DNA of 5,903 bases from Planctomycetia bacterium (GTDB lineage Bacteria > Planctomycetota > Phycisphaerae > Phycisphaerales > SM1A02): contig JAACEA010000116.1 of NCBI GenBank assembly GCA_009936695.1, forward strand, positions 1-5,903. Reading direction: 5' to 3'. The position numbers and the translations under genes were made by a program. Below, piece by piece: positions 1-4,795 of this stretch. The notes under the pieces are model-generated. The model ran no database searches, was not told the origin of the DNA, and saw only the letters and a list, made by a program, of their open reading frames with translations. The stretch's first letter is position 1, and every line of letters begins with the position of its first letter.

Positions 1-179
1 GCGGTCGGCATGCCGTCGAAGAACCGGAGCGTACCGATCGAAGTCTCGACCTCGTCGGAGGTCATGATGGACTCGGGGATCGGCGTGTTGAATCCGGGCG
101 GGGTGGAGTCCTGGGCTCCGGTGACTGGGTCACCGCCCAGGGAGAGGATCATGGCGGGGACGAGTATGGACGGAGTCAT
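1..179 (-). CDS. DUF1254 domain-containing protein, N-terminal fragment (3' end beyond window)
   Basis: The minus strand reads from an ATG at 179 to the window edge without a stop, giving 59 codons. After a short, weakly hydrophobic N-terminus (MTPSILVPAMILSLGG) it contains NTPIPESIMTSDEVETSIG followed by TLRFFDGMPT. This matches the conserved opening of DUF1254 proteins, which usually continue into a DUF1214 domain; both domains are poorly characterised biochemically. The ATG is preceded by AAAGGAAG at 191-184, with six bases between GGA and the start, a good ribosome binding site. An internal ATG at 152 has no comparable site. Family members often carry a signal peptide and are predicted to be exported. 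The leader here lacks a basic n-region, so export is uncertain. The gene follows the TetR regulator on the same strand after 114 bp and may be co-transcribed with it or controlled by it. Family assignment is confident from the motif block. The function of this copy is unknown. Confidence 0.8.
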   Translation of the reverse strand, partial: MTPSILVPAMILSLGGDPVTGAQDSTPPGFNTPIPESIMTSDEVETSIGTLRFFDGMPT

Positions 180-183
180 CGAA

Positions 184-191
184 CTTCCTTT
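184..191 (-). promoter_or_regulatory. Ribosome binding site of the DUF1254 gene
   Basis: The minus strand reads AAAGGAAG, then TTCG, then ATG at 179. It is the clearest Shine-Dalgarno sequence in the left half of the window and fixes the start of the truncated gene. Confidence 0.65.
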
Positions 192-229
192 CGAGTTTGG
201 CGGAACGAGGGTCGGACCGGAGGGCCGCC

Positions 230-248
230 GGGAATCTGGGAATCTGGG
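230..248. repeat. Short tandem repeat, 8-bp unit GGGAATCT, about 2.4 copies
   Basis: GGGAATCT occurs at 230-237 and 238-245 and is followed by a further GGG. It lies in the 114-bp gap between the TetR stop and the DUF1254 start, about 50 bp upstream of the latter. The repeat is perfect but short. It could vary in copy number and alter promoter or leader spacing, though nothing else shows that it does. Confidence 0.6.
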
Positions 249-250
249 CC

Positions 251-273
251 GTCGAGCTTCGAAACGAATCGAC
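251..273. repeat. Imperfect inverted repeat between the TetR and DUF1254 genes
   Basis: GTCGA (251-255) pairs with TCGAC (269-273) and TTCG (258-261) pairs with CGAA (265-268), leaving a GC bulge and an AAA loop. It begins about 20 bp downstream of the TetR stop codon on the minus strand. It could be a weak transcript hairpin or an operator for the DUF1254 gene. No T-run follows it, and it does not resemble the 13-bp dyad at 940-952, so the two are unlikely to bind the same protein. Confidence 0.35.
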
Positions 274-293
274 CTCGAGCGCGGCGGTGCCAC

Positions 294-926
294 TCAGTCG
301 AGGTAGGTCGGATGAAGGAGCGTGCGTGACCAGACAGTGTAGAGCGTCTCGAGAACGACCTCGGGATCTCGTTGCGTGCGCCGGCCGAAGCCGTCGATGA
401 GGATCTCCGCGTCCATTCGATTCAGGGCACGGGCGATCATCGCCGCATCGCCATCTCGATAGAAGCCTTCGGCCTGGCCCTTGAGGATCCGTTCCTCCAC
501 CGAATGATCCCAGCCGCCCATGAACTTCGACCACGCGGCCTCGAGCCGCGAATCGTGCGGCGCAGACTCGCTGATGGCCCGAAACACGGGCCCGTGCGAC
601 CGGCAGACGTCGACGATCCCGCCGAGCGATTCCCGGATCTCGTCCTTTGCAGCGCCCTCCGCCACGAACCAGGCGACGGCCGCCTCGTTCATCTCGACCT
701 CGAGATCGACGAGCAGTTCCTCGATGAGGTCGGGGATGTTCCTGAAGTACTGGTAGAAGGCGGGTCGACTCAGACCGGTGCCGCGCATGATCATCACGAT
801 CGAGAGATCACGGATCGGCCGATCCCAGAGCAAGTCGACCACCTCGTCGAGAATCTCCTGACGCGATTCCGCAGGAGATCTTCGACGCCGCGCACCTTCG
901 ACGCGGATGGATGTGGACTCGGGCAT
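294..926 (-). CDS. TetR/AcrR family transcriptional regulator, EthR-like
   Basis: This 210-residue protein is of typical TetR length. Residues 20-68 form the DNA-binding domain. The first helix is SRQEILDEVVDLLWDRPIRD, and the helix-turn-helix covers about 41-61 with the family hallmark GLSRPAFYQYF (51-61). The C-terminal half resembles mycobacterial EthR: a Trp-Ser-x-Phe-Met-x-x-Trp segment at 132-139, then ARALNRMDAEILIDGF and LETLYTVWSRTL. That domain usually binds a hydrophobic small ligand that releases the repressor from DNA. A TAG stop lies 12 bp upstream in frame, so the ATG at 926 is the earliest possible start. No separate ribosome binding site is visible, and a possible -10 hexamer sits six bases upstream, so the mRNA may be leaderless. 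The DUF1254 gene follows on the same strand and is the likeliest target besides the regulator itself. The ligand is unknown. A longer open frame on the other strand is a shadow. Confidence 0.92.
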   Translation of the reverse strand: MPESTSIRVEGARRRRSPAESRQEILDEVVDLLWDRPIRDLSIVMIMRGTGLSRPAFYQYFRNIPDLIEELLVDLEVEMNEAAVAWFVAEGAAKDEIRESLGGIVDVCRSHGPVFRAISESAPHDSRLEAAWSKFMGGWDHSVEERILKGQAEGFYRDGDAAMIARALNRMDAEILIDGFGRRTQRDPEVVLETLYTVWSRTLLHPTYLD

Positions 927-932
927 CCCCGT

Positions 933-962
933 AGTCTAGTGACGCGACGTCAGCCGTGTCCC
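933..962 (-). promoter_or_regulatory. Candidate sigma-70-like promoter of the TetR gene
   Basis: On the minus strand GGGACA (962-957) and TAGACT (938-933) are separated by 18 bp, each matching four of six consensus positions. The -10 hexamer ends six bases before the ATG, so transcription could start at the A of the start codon. Such weak matches arise easily by chance. The support is the spacing, the missing ribosome binding site, and the dyad that lies between the two hexamers. Confidence 0.3.
940..952. promoter_or_regulatory. Candidate TetR autoregulatory operator (13-bp perfect dyad)
   Basis: TGACG-CGA-CGTCA is a perfect inverted repeat with a 3-bp centre, ending 13 bp before the TetR start codon and lying between the candidate -35 and -10 elements. 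TetR-family repressors commonly bind such dyads in their own promoters. Assigning it to this regulator rests only on position. Confidence 0.42.
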
Positions 963-998
963 GCCACCGGACGGGTTGAAGCCCCAGATCCGGCGGCG
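962..998 (-). terminator. Hairpin downstream of the PEP-CTERM-like gene, possible terminator without U-tract
   Basis: In the minus-strand transcript CGCCGCCGGA (998-989) pairs with UCCGGUGGCG (971-962) over ten positions, including one G-U pair. Inside the 17-base loop GGG can also pair with CCC. The stem begins nine bases after the stop codon at 1007. No U-run follows, so it may act as a 3' stabilising hairpin or a non-canonical terminator that separates this gene from the TetR gene. Confidence 0.5.
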
Positions 999-1006
999 AG
1001 TCGGTC

Positions 1007-1627
1007 TCATCTTCGACGACGCCTCGCGAGGCCGACCATCCCCAGAAGTGGCATGGCGGACAGGCCTGGAACCGTGGTCGACGGCAGCATGTCGGATGCG
1101 TCGTTGGAGAAACCGCGAAAACGGACGACCAGATCCGCCTGCGTGAAGAAATCGAGGGCCGAACGATCGGATGCGTTGGCACTCCGAAAGACCCAGGTTC
1201 CGGTCTCCCCGGCGGCAAGCCCGGCATTGGGTGATCCGCCGCCGAGCCAACTATCGGTCACACTCGCACCGAAGTCACGATCGCCGAACGGATTGGTGGA
1301 GATCGGCCCCGCGAGGCCCTGCCAGGCGTTGGAAAGCCCGTTGGAGATCGACCCATCGAAGGCCCAATCGCTCGCCACATCGTCATTGAACGCCAACGCC
1401 ACGAGCCGCCCGTCGAACTGGGAGGTGTTCTCGAGGGTGATCGTGAGCAGGGACTCGCCCCCGTCGACCCAGTCGTATTCGAGCGTACCGACGAATCCCC
1501 CATACGAATTGGCAGGACCGTTCGAGGAATTCTGGTTGTCGGAGACGATGTCGATGATGCCCGCATCGAGCGCGGTGACCATAGATGCGGTGGCGACGAC
1601 CGCCACCGCGACCAATTGCTTGTGCAC
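1007..1627 (-). CDS. Secreted PEP-CTERM-like protein of unknown function
   Basis: This 206-residue protein has three parts. Residues 1-22 form a signal peptide (MHKQLVAVAVVATASMVTAL), with likely cleavage near DA-G. The middle is Gly/Asn/Ser/Asp-rich and probably beta-rich, containing LTITLENTSQ, LAAGETGTWVF and a VVRFRGFSNDASDMLP stretch; similar segments recur in PEP-CTERM-bearing proteins. The C-terminus is a sorting signal: Val-Pro-Gly at 186-188, a hydrophobic stretch at 189-201 and five arginines (202-206). By family knowledge, such tails are cut by an exosortase, leaving the protein at the cell surface or exported. Val-Pro-Gly replaces the canonical Pro-Glu-Pro. The start is GTG, with a G-rich CGGGGG about eight bases upstream, and a TAG lies 39 bp upstream in frame. 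No enzymatic motif was recognised. An adhesive or structural envelope role is only a guess. Confidence 0.8.
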   Translation of the reverse strand: MHKQLVAVAVVATASMVTALDAGIIDIVSDNQNSSNGPANSYGGFVGTLEYDWVDGGESLLTITLENTSQFDGRLVALAFNDDVASDWAFDGSISNGLSNAWQGLAGPISTNPFGDRDFGASVTDSWLGGGSPNAGLAAGETGTWVFRSANASDRSALDFFTQADLVVRFRGFSNDASDMLPSTTVPGLSAMPLLGMVGLARRRRR

Positions 1628-1695
1628 TGGAATACCCCCGGAATGTCGATCGATCGAGGCGCACTACGCCGCGTTTCGACCCTGAACTTGGATGA

Positions 1696-1719
1696 CCCCC
1701 CCCGTGACGGACGGGTCCG
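1696..1719. promoter_or_regulatory. C8 tract with overlapping dyads upstream of the PEP-CTERM-like gene
   Basis: Eight cytosines (1696-1703) run into overlapping inverted repeats: CCCGT-GACGG-ACGGG (1701-1715) and CGGAC-GG-GTCCG (1708-1719). On the minus strand this is a G8 run about 69 bp before the GTG start. The cluster could be an operator or leader structure, and the homopolymer could slip during replication. The dyads are seen directly; a regulatory role is inferred. Confidence 0.3.
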
Positions 1720-1779
1720 ACGAGAACCTACACGATCCGATTCCTCCACACGGCTCACAATGGGCGGATTCACGGCCAA

Positions 1780-1799
1780 CGGGGTGAAATCCCACCCCG
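1780..1799. repeat. Perfect 7-bp inverted repeat in the divergent intergenic region
   Basis: CGGGGTG (1780-1786), a 6-base AAATCC spacer and CACCCCG (1793-1799) form a perfect dyad. It lies 55 bp before the methyltransferase start and about 150 bp before the PEP-CTERM-like start. No T-run follows on either strand, so an operator is likelier than a terminator. Confidence 0.45.
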
Positions 1800-1841
1800 C
1801 GACCACGTGCTTTCGAAGCGGGCGGCACACGGGCGGCCGGG

Positions 1842-1847
1842 TATCTT
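1842..1847 (+). promoter_or_regulatory. Possible -10 hexamer of a leaderless methyltransferase transcript
   Basis: TATCTT lies six bases before the ATG at 1854 and matches four of six -10 positions. No Shine-Dalgarno sequence precedes this start and no credible -35 is present 16-18 bp upstream. The TetR gene shows the same six-base arrangement. Weak evidence. Confidence 0.2.
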
Positions 1848-1853
1848 CATGAC

Positions 1854-2681
1854 ATGAAGTCGGACGCGAATCTCGAAGCCAACCGAGCCATGTGGAACGA
1901 AAGGGTCCCGATCCACCTGGACAGCGACTTGTACGACGTGGCGGGATTCATCGAGGGCTCGAGCAGGTTGTGCGACTTCGAGCCCCTCGAGCTGGGCCCC
2001 ACCGAGGGGTGTTCACTCCTGCATCTCCAGTGCCACTTCGGACTCGACACCCTCTCCTGGGCGCGGACGGGCGCGATCGTGACCGGTATCGACTTCAGCG
2101 AGCCTGCGATCCGGGCCGCGCGTGATCTCGCCGCGACGATCGGCGCCGATGCTCGCTTTGAATGCCTTGAAGTCCATGACGCCGCCACCGCGCTCGATCG
2201 CCGCTTCGACGTCGTCTACACCGGGCGAGGGGCCATCTGCTGGCTGCCCGACCTCGACGCATGGGCCCGGCAGATCTTCGAACTCCTCGAGCCGGGCGGG
2301 CGCTTCTACATGCCGGAGTTCCACCCGTTCACCGATGTCTTTCACCACGAACGGCTCGACGTCACCGAAACGTACTTCGACGAGGGCCGCCCCTGTCGAG
2401 ACGAGACGCCCGGGACCTACGCCGATCCCGACGCGACGACGCTCCGCAACGTGTCCTTCACCTGGACCCACCCGGTGAGCAAGGTGATCACGACGCTCGT
2501 TCGAGCCGGGCTCATCCTGGAGTCGTTCCACGAGCACGACTTCACGGTCTTCCCTCGATTCGCCGCACTGCGGAAGTCGGTCGACAGCGACATCCATCGC
2601 TTCCCGGATGGCCACCCCCGGCTCCCGCTGATGTACTCGATCCTGATGCGGAAACCCTCGGCCCCCGAAGACCCGGCATGA
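1854..2681 (+). CDS. Class I SAM-dependent methyltransferase
   Basis: This 275-residue protein belongs to a cytosolic class I methyltransferase family whose members begin with a NRxxWNERVPIH signature, here at residues 10-21. The SAM-binding loop is SLLHLQCHFGLDTLSWA (54-70), with His-Phe-Gly in place of the usual Gly-x-Gly. Asp80 in VTGIDFS closes the second strand and would bind the SAM ribose. Later come ARFECLEVHDA, DVVYTGRGAICWLPDLDAW and the post-motif-III strand LLEPGGRFYMPEFHP. A C-terminal segment conserved in the family (FTWTHPVSKVITTLVRAG, then FPDGHPRLPLMYSILMRK) probably shapes the acceptor pocket. The acceptor is unknown. The ATG at 1854 is chosen because the NRxxW signature starts ten residues later and would be cut by the next ATG at 1890. 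No ribosome binding site is visible. The gene is divergent from the PEP-CTERM-like gene and 247 bp upstream of the CotH gene, with no obvious link to either. Confidence 0.9.
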   Translation: MKSDANLEANRAMWNERVPIHLDSDLYDVAGFIEGSSRLCDFEPLELGPTEGCSLLHLQCHFGLDTLSWARTGAIVTGIDFSEPAIRAARDLAATIGADARFECLEVHDAATALDRRFDVVYTGRGAICWLPDLDAWARQIFELLEPGGRFYMPEFHPFTDVFHHERLDVTETYFDEGRPCRDETPGTYADPDATTLRNVSFTWTHPVSKVITTLVRAGLILESFHEHDFTVFPRFAALRKSVDSDIHRFPDGHPRLPLMYSILMRKPSAPEDPA

Positions 2682-2928
2682 GGCCTCACCTCGGCGTCGA
2701 GCCCACGGCGACGGCATGTCGACACGTCTCAAGATGGGATCACGACGATGCGGGAGGCGGGTATGCGTCTGGCCGGTGGAGACGTCCGCCACGACCGCAG
2801 CCGGGGCACCATCCGAGAATCGACCCGACGGCTCGATTCCGCTCTTTTCCCTCCGCGCGATGTCCCCGCCCCCTCGATTCCGTCAACATGCCTCCGACGA
2901 GCATCGATCCGCGCCCTGGAGAGACACC
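2682..2928. other. Intergenic region upstream of the CotH gene
   Basis: The 247 bp hold no recognisable gene or strong promoter. GAATCGA (2817-2823) and TCGATTC (2833-2839) form a 7-bp dyad with a 9-base spacer, followed shortly by CTTTTCC; this is at most a weak terminator for the methyltransferase gene. CTCGATTCCG occurs twice (2832-2841, 2873-2882), but this word is common in the window. Confidence 0.35.
2918..2923 (+). promoter_or_regulatory. Ribosome binding site fixing the CotH start
   Basis: GGAGAG lies five bases before the ATG at 2929. The first in-frame ATG at 2716 has no such site and would place 71 low-information residues before an obvious signal peptide, so translation most likely starts at 2929. 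Confidence 0.7.
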
Positions 2929-4662
2929 ATGATCGACCGTTCCCAGAGAATTCAGGTCCTCGCCGCCACCACCACCGTGGCGACCGCCATCCTCGCGACC
3001 GCCACGGCCGCCCATGCCCAGGATCGTGGGAACCCTCGATTCCAGGACGTCCTCCTGCATGATCGCTTCGATGCGGATGAGAACGGCCGGCTCGATCGGA
3101 CGGAACGGGATCTGGCCCGCGAGGAGGCCGCCGCCAAACCGCAGCGTCGTCGCCGTGGCGGACCGCCGGGCGGCCGCGGTGGTCAGGAGATGCCGCGACC
3201 GGAGACCCGCGCCGATGCGATCCGAATCGATCCCGACGACATCGATGCGGTTCCTCGACTCGAGAACACCGGACTCTACGATCGTGACGTCCTCCACACG
3301 ATCTTCCTGCAGTTCCCCGAAGACGACTGGCATCAGGAGATGGTCGCATTCCATGGAACCGACGTCGAGGTACCCGCGACACTGCTTCTCGATGGACGAC
3401 CGATCGGAGAGGTCGGCGTCTCCTATCGCGGAAACACGTCGTTCGACATGCCCGCGAAGAAGTCCTTCGGCATCTCGATCGACGCCTACGACGACGATCT
3501 TCGAATCGACGGTCATCGCACGCTCAATCTTCTGAATGCGAACGGCGACGCCTCGCTGATGCGGGAGGTCCTGTTCTCGAACATCGCGGGCGAGTACGTG
3601 CCGGCACCGAAGGCCAACTTCGTACGGGTCGTGGTCAACGGTGTCCACCTCGGCGTGTATGCGAACGTGGAGCAGATCAACAAGGATTTCACCAAGACCC
3701 ACCACGGAACCCGGAACGGCGTGCGATGGAAGGTGCCGCCGGACTTCTCCGGCGGTGGCGCACTCGCGTATCACGGCCCCGATCACGCCGACTACACCGG
3801 GCGATACGAATTGAAGACGGGTTCGGCGGGCGAGGCGGACTGGGACGCCTTGATCGAACTCTGCCGCGTGCTGCGCGAGACGCCGGACGATGAACTCGAG
3901 GAGACCCTTCCCCGTCACCTGGACGTGAAGGAGACGATCCGGTTCCTCGCGATCGACAACGCCCTGCTCGACTCCGATGGCTACTACAGCCGCGGCAGCG
4001 ATTACTACGTCTACCTCGATCCCGAGGGCGTCTTCCACCTCGTGCACTACGACAACAACGAGACCTTCGGAGGCGGCCGCGGCGGCGGACCGGGTGGTCC
4101 CGGTGGCCCCGGTGGTCCCGGTGGCCCCCCGCCCGACTTCGGCCCCGACGGCCCGCCCCCCGGATTCGAACGAGGCGAACCACCGCGAGCCCCTGGCGGA
4201 TTCGATCGAGGTGGCGGCCGGGAGCGTGGTGCCCGCGGAGGACAGGATGCCCGGCGAGGCGAACGCCGAGGACGTGGCCGCGGTCCGGGCCGCGGGGGGC
4301 CGGGCCGAGGTGGCCAGGGTGGCGGCATGACCCAGGCGCCGCTGGCATTCGCCGACGACCCCGGGACCCGGCCGGTGATCGCACGAATCCTCGCCGTCCC
4401 CGCGTGGCGAGCCGAGTATCTCGAGACCCTGCGGGAGATCGCCGAAGTGCAACTCGCCTGGAACACGCTCGGCCCTCGCGTGGACGCCTACCGGGAGCTC
4501 ATCGAAGCCGACGTGGTCCGGGATCCCTTCCTCGGCGATCGCACGGCGTTTCTCCGATCGCTCTACGGCGACGACCAGTCGCTGAAGTCGCTCGCCTCGG
4601 AACGACGTCGGTTCCTCCTCGGCCACGCCGATCTGAAACCCGCCGCACCGGAACCGAAATGA
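2929..4662 (+). CDS. Secreted EF-hand/CotH kinase-family protein
   Basis: The 577-residue protein starts with a signal peptide, MIDRSQRIQVL to AHA (1-30), cut before Gln31. An EF-hand loop follows (Asp48, Asp50, Asn52, Asp56, Glu59 in DADENGRLDRTE), predicted to bind calcium. After an Arg/Gly linker the CotH domain begins near residue 110. Its landmarks are SYRGNTSF (165-172), the likely ATP lysine in KKSF (177-180), LLNANGDASLMR (201-212), GVHLGVYANVEQINKDF with Glu248, IDNALLDSDGYYSRGSDYYVY (342-362), and YDNNETF with Asp375. CotH proteins are atypical kinases; Bacillus CotH phosphorylates spore-coat proteins. Residues 381-466 are a Gly/Pro/Arg-rich insert, after which the helical C-terminal part resumes (PVIARILAVPAWRAEYLETL) and ends with SLKSLASERRRFLLGH. 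Asn377 stands where many relatives have a second Asp. The protein probably acts outside the cytoplasm. Its substrate is unknown. The DUF4956 gene follows after 133 bp. A 678-codon open frame on the opposite strand is a shadow. Confidence 0.9.
   Translation: MIDRSQRIQVLAATTTVATAILATATAAHAQDRGNPRFQDVLLHDRFDADENGRLDRTERDLAREEAAAKPQRRRRGGPPGGRGGQEMPRPETRADAIRIDPDDIDAVPRLENTGLYDRDVLHTIFLQFPEDDWHQEMVAFHGTDVEVPATLLLDGRPIGEVGVSYRGNTSFDMPAKKSFGISIDAYDDDLRIDGHRTLNLLNANGDASLMREVLFSNIAGEYVPAPKANFVRVVVNGVHLGVYANVEQINKDFTKTHHGTRNGVRWKVPPDFSGGGALAYHGPDHADYTGRYELKTGSAGEADWDALIELCRVLRETPDDELEETLPRHLDVKETIRFLAIDNALLDSDGYYSRGSDYYVYLDPEGVFHLVHYDNNETFGGGRGGGPGGPGGPGGPGGPPPDFGPDGPPPGFERGEPPRAPGGFDRGGGRERGARGGQDARRGERRGRGRGPGRGGPGRGGQGGGMTQAPLAFADDPGTRPVIARILAVPAWRAEYLETLREIAEVQLAWNTLGPRVDAYRELIEADVVRDPFLGDRTAFLRSLYGDDQSLKSLASERRRFLLGHADLKPAAPEPK
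4093..4128 (+). repeat. In-frame tandem repeat GGTGGYCCC, four copies
   Basis: Four perfect 9-bp units alternate GGTGGTCCC and GGTGGCCCC, giving an 18-bp period repeated twice. They encode (Gly-Gly-Pro)4 from residue 389 at the start of the CotH insert. The unit is a multiple of three, so copy-number change would keep the frame. Confidence 0.85.
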
Positions 4663-4795
4663 CCCGAGGGAATTCGAGTGACGTCGTGCCGAAGAATCCC
4701 GCGTGCGAACCATTCGGGCCGATGACTGAATCGAGCGTTCCGCTGGAAGCGTCTCCACGAAAAGACCCCGGCCCACCCCGTTCTGGAATCAAGAC
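4663..4795. other. Intergenic region between the CotH and DUF4956 genes
   Basis: These 133 bp contain no recognisable coding remnant, strong hairpin or promoter. A VTC polyphosphate polymerase gene would often lie near here in related clusters, but the gap is far too short to hold one and shows no trace of it. Confidence 0.4.

Larger units (their letters stand above)
1628..1853. other. Divergent intergenic region with several dyads
   Basis: This 226-bp region separates the PEP-CTERM-like gene (minus) from the methyltransferase gene (plus) and must hold both promoters. It contains the C8 tract with overlapping dyads, the 7-bp inverted repeat and the possible TATCTT hexamer. No convincing paired -35/-10 was found on either strand, and no small open frame looks coding. 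Confidence 0.5.

Noticed and set aside
372..1685. A 437-codon open frame on the plus strand
   Set aside because: It is antisense to the TetR and PEP-CTERM-like genes, both recognised by motif, and has low-complexity composition without a family match.
2832..2882. The repeated word CTCGATTCCG upstream of the CotH gene as a regulatory direct repeat
   Set aside because: Near-identical words recur inside coding sequence (for example near 2553 and 3034), so it probably reflects base composition.
2716..2928. N-terminal extension of the CotH protein by 71 residues
   Set aside because: The extension has no recognisable content, would bury the signal peptide, and lacks a ribosome binding site, whereas GGAGAG precedes the ATG at 2929.
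2740..4776. A 678-codon open frame on the minus strand covering the whole CotH gene
   Set aside because: The plus strand carries a signal peptide, EF-hand and CotH motifs with a good ribosome binding site. The antisense frame shows no recognisable domain and arises from the high G+C third positions of the real gene.
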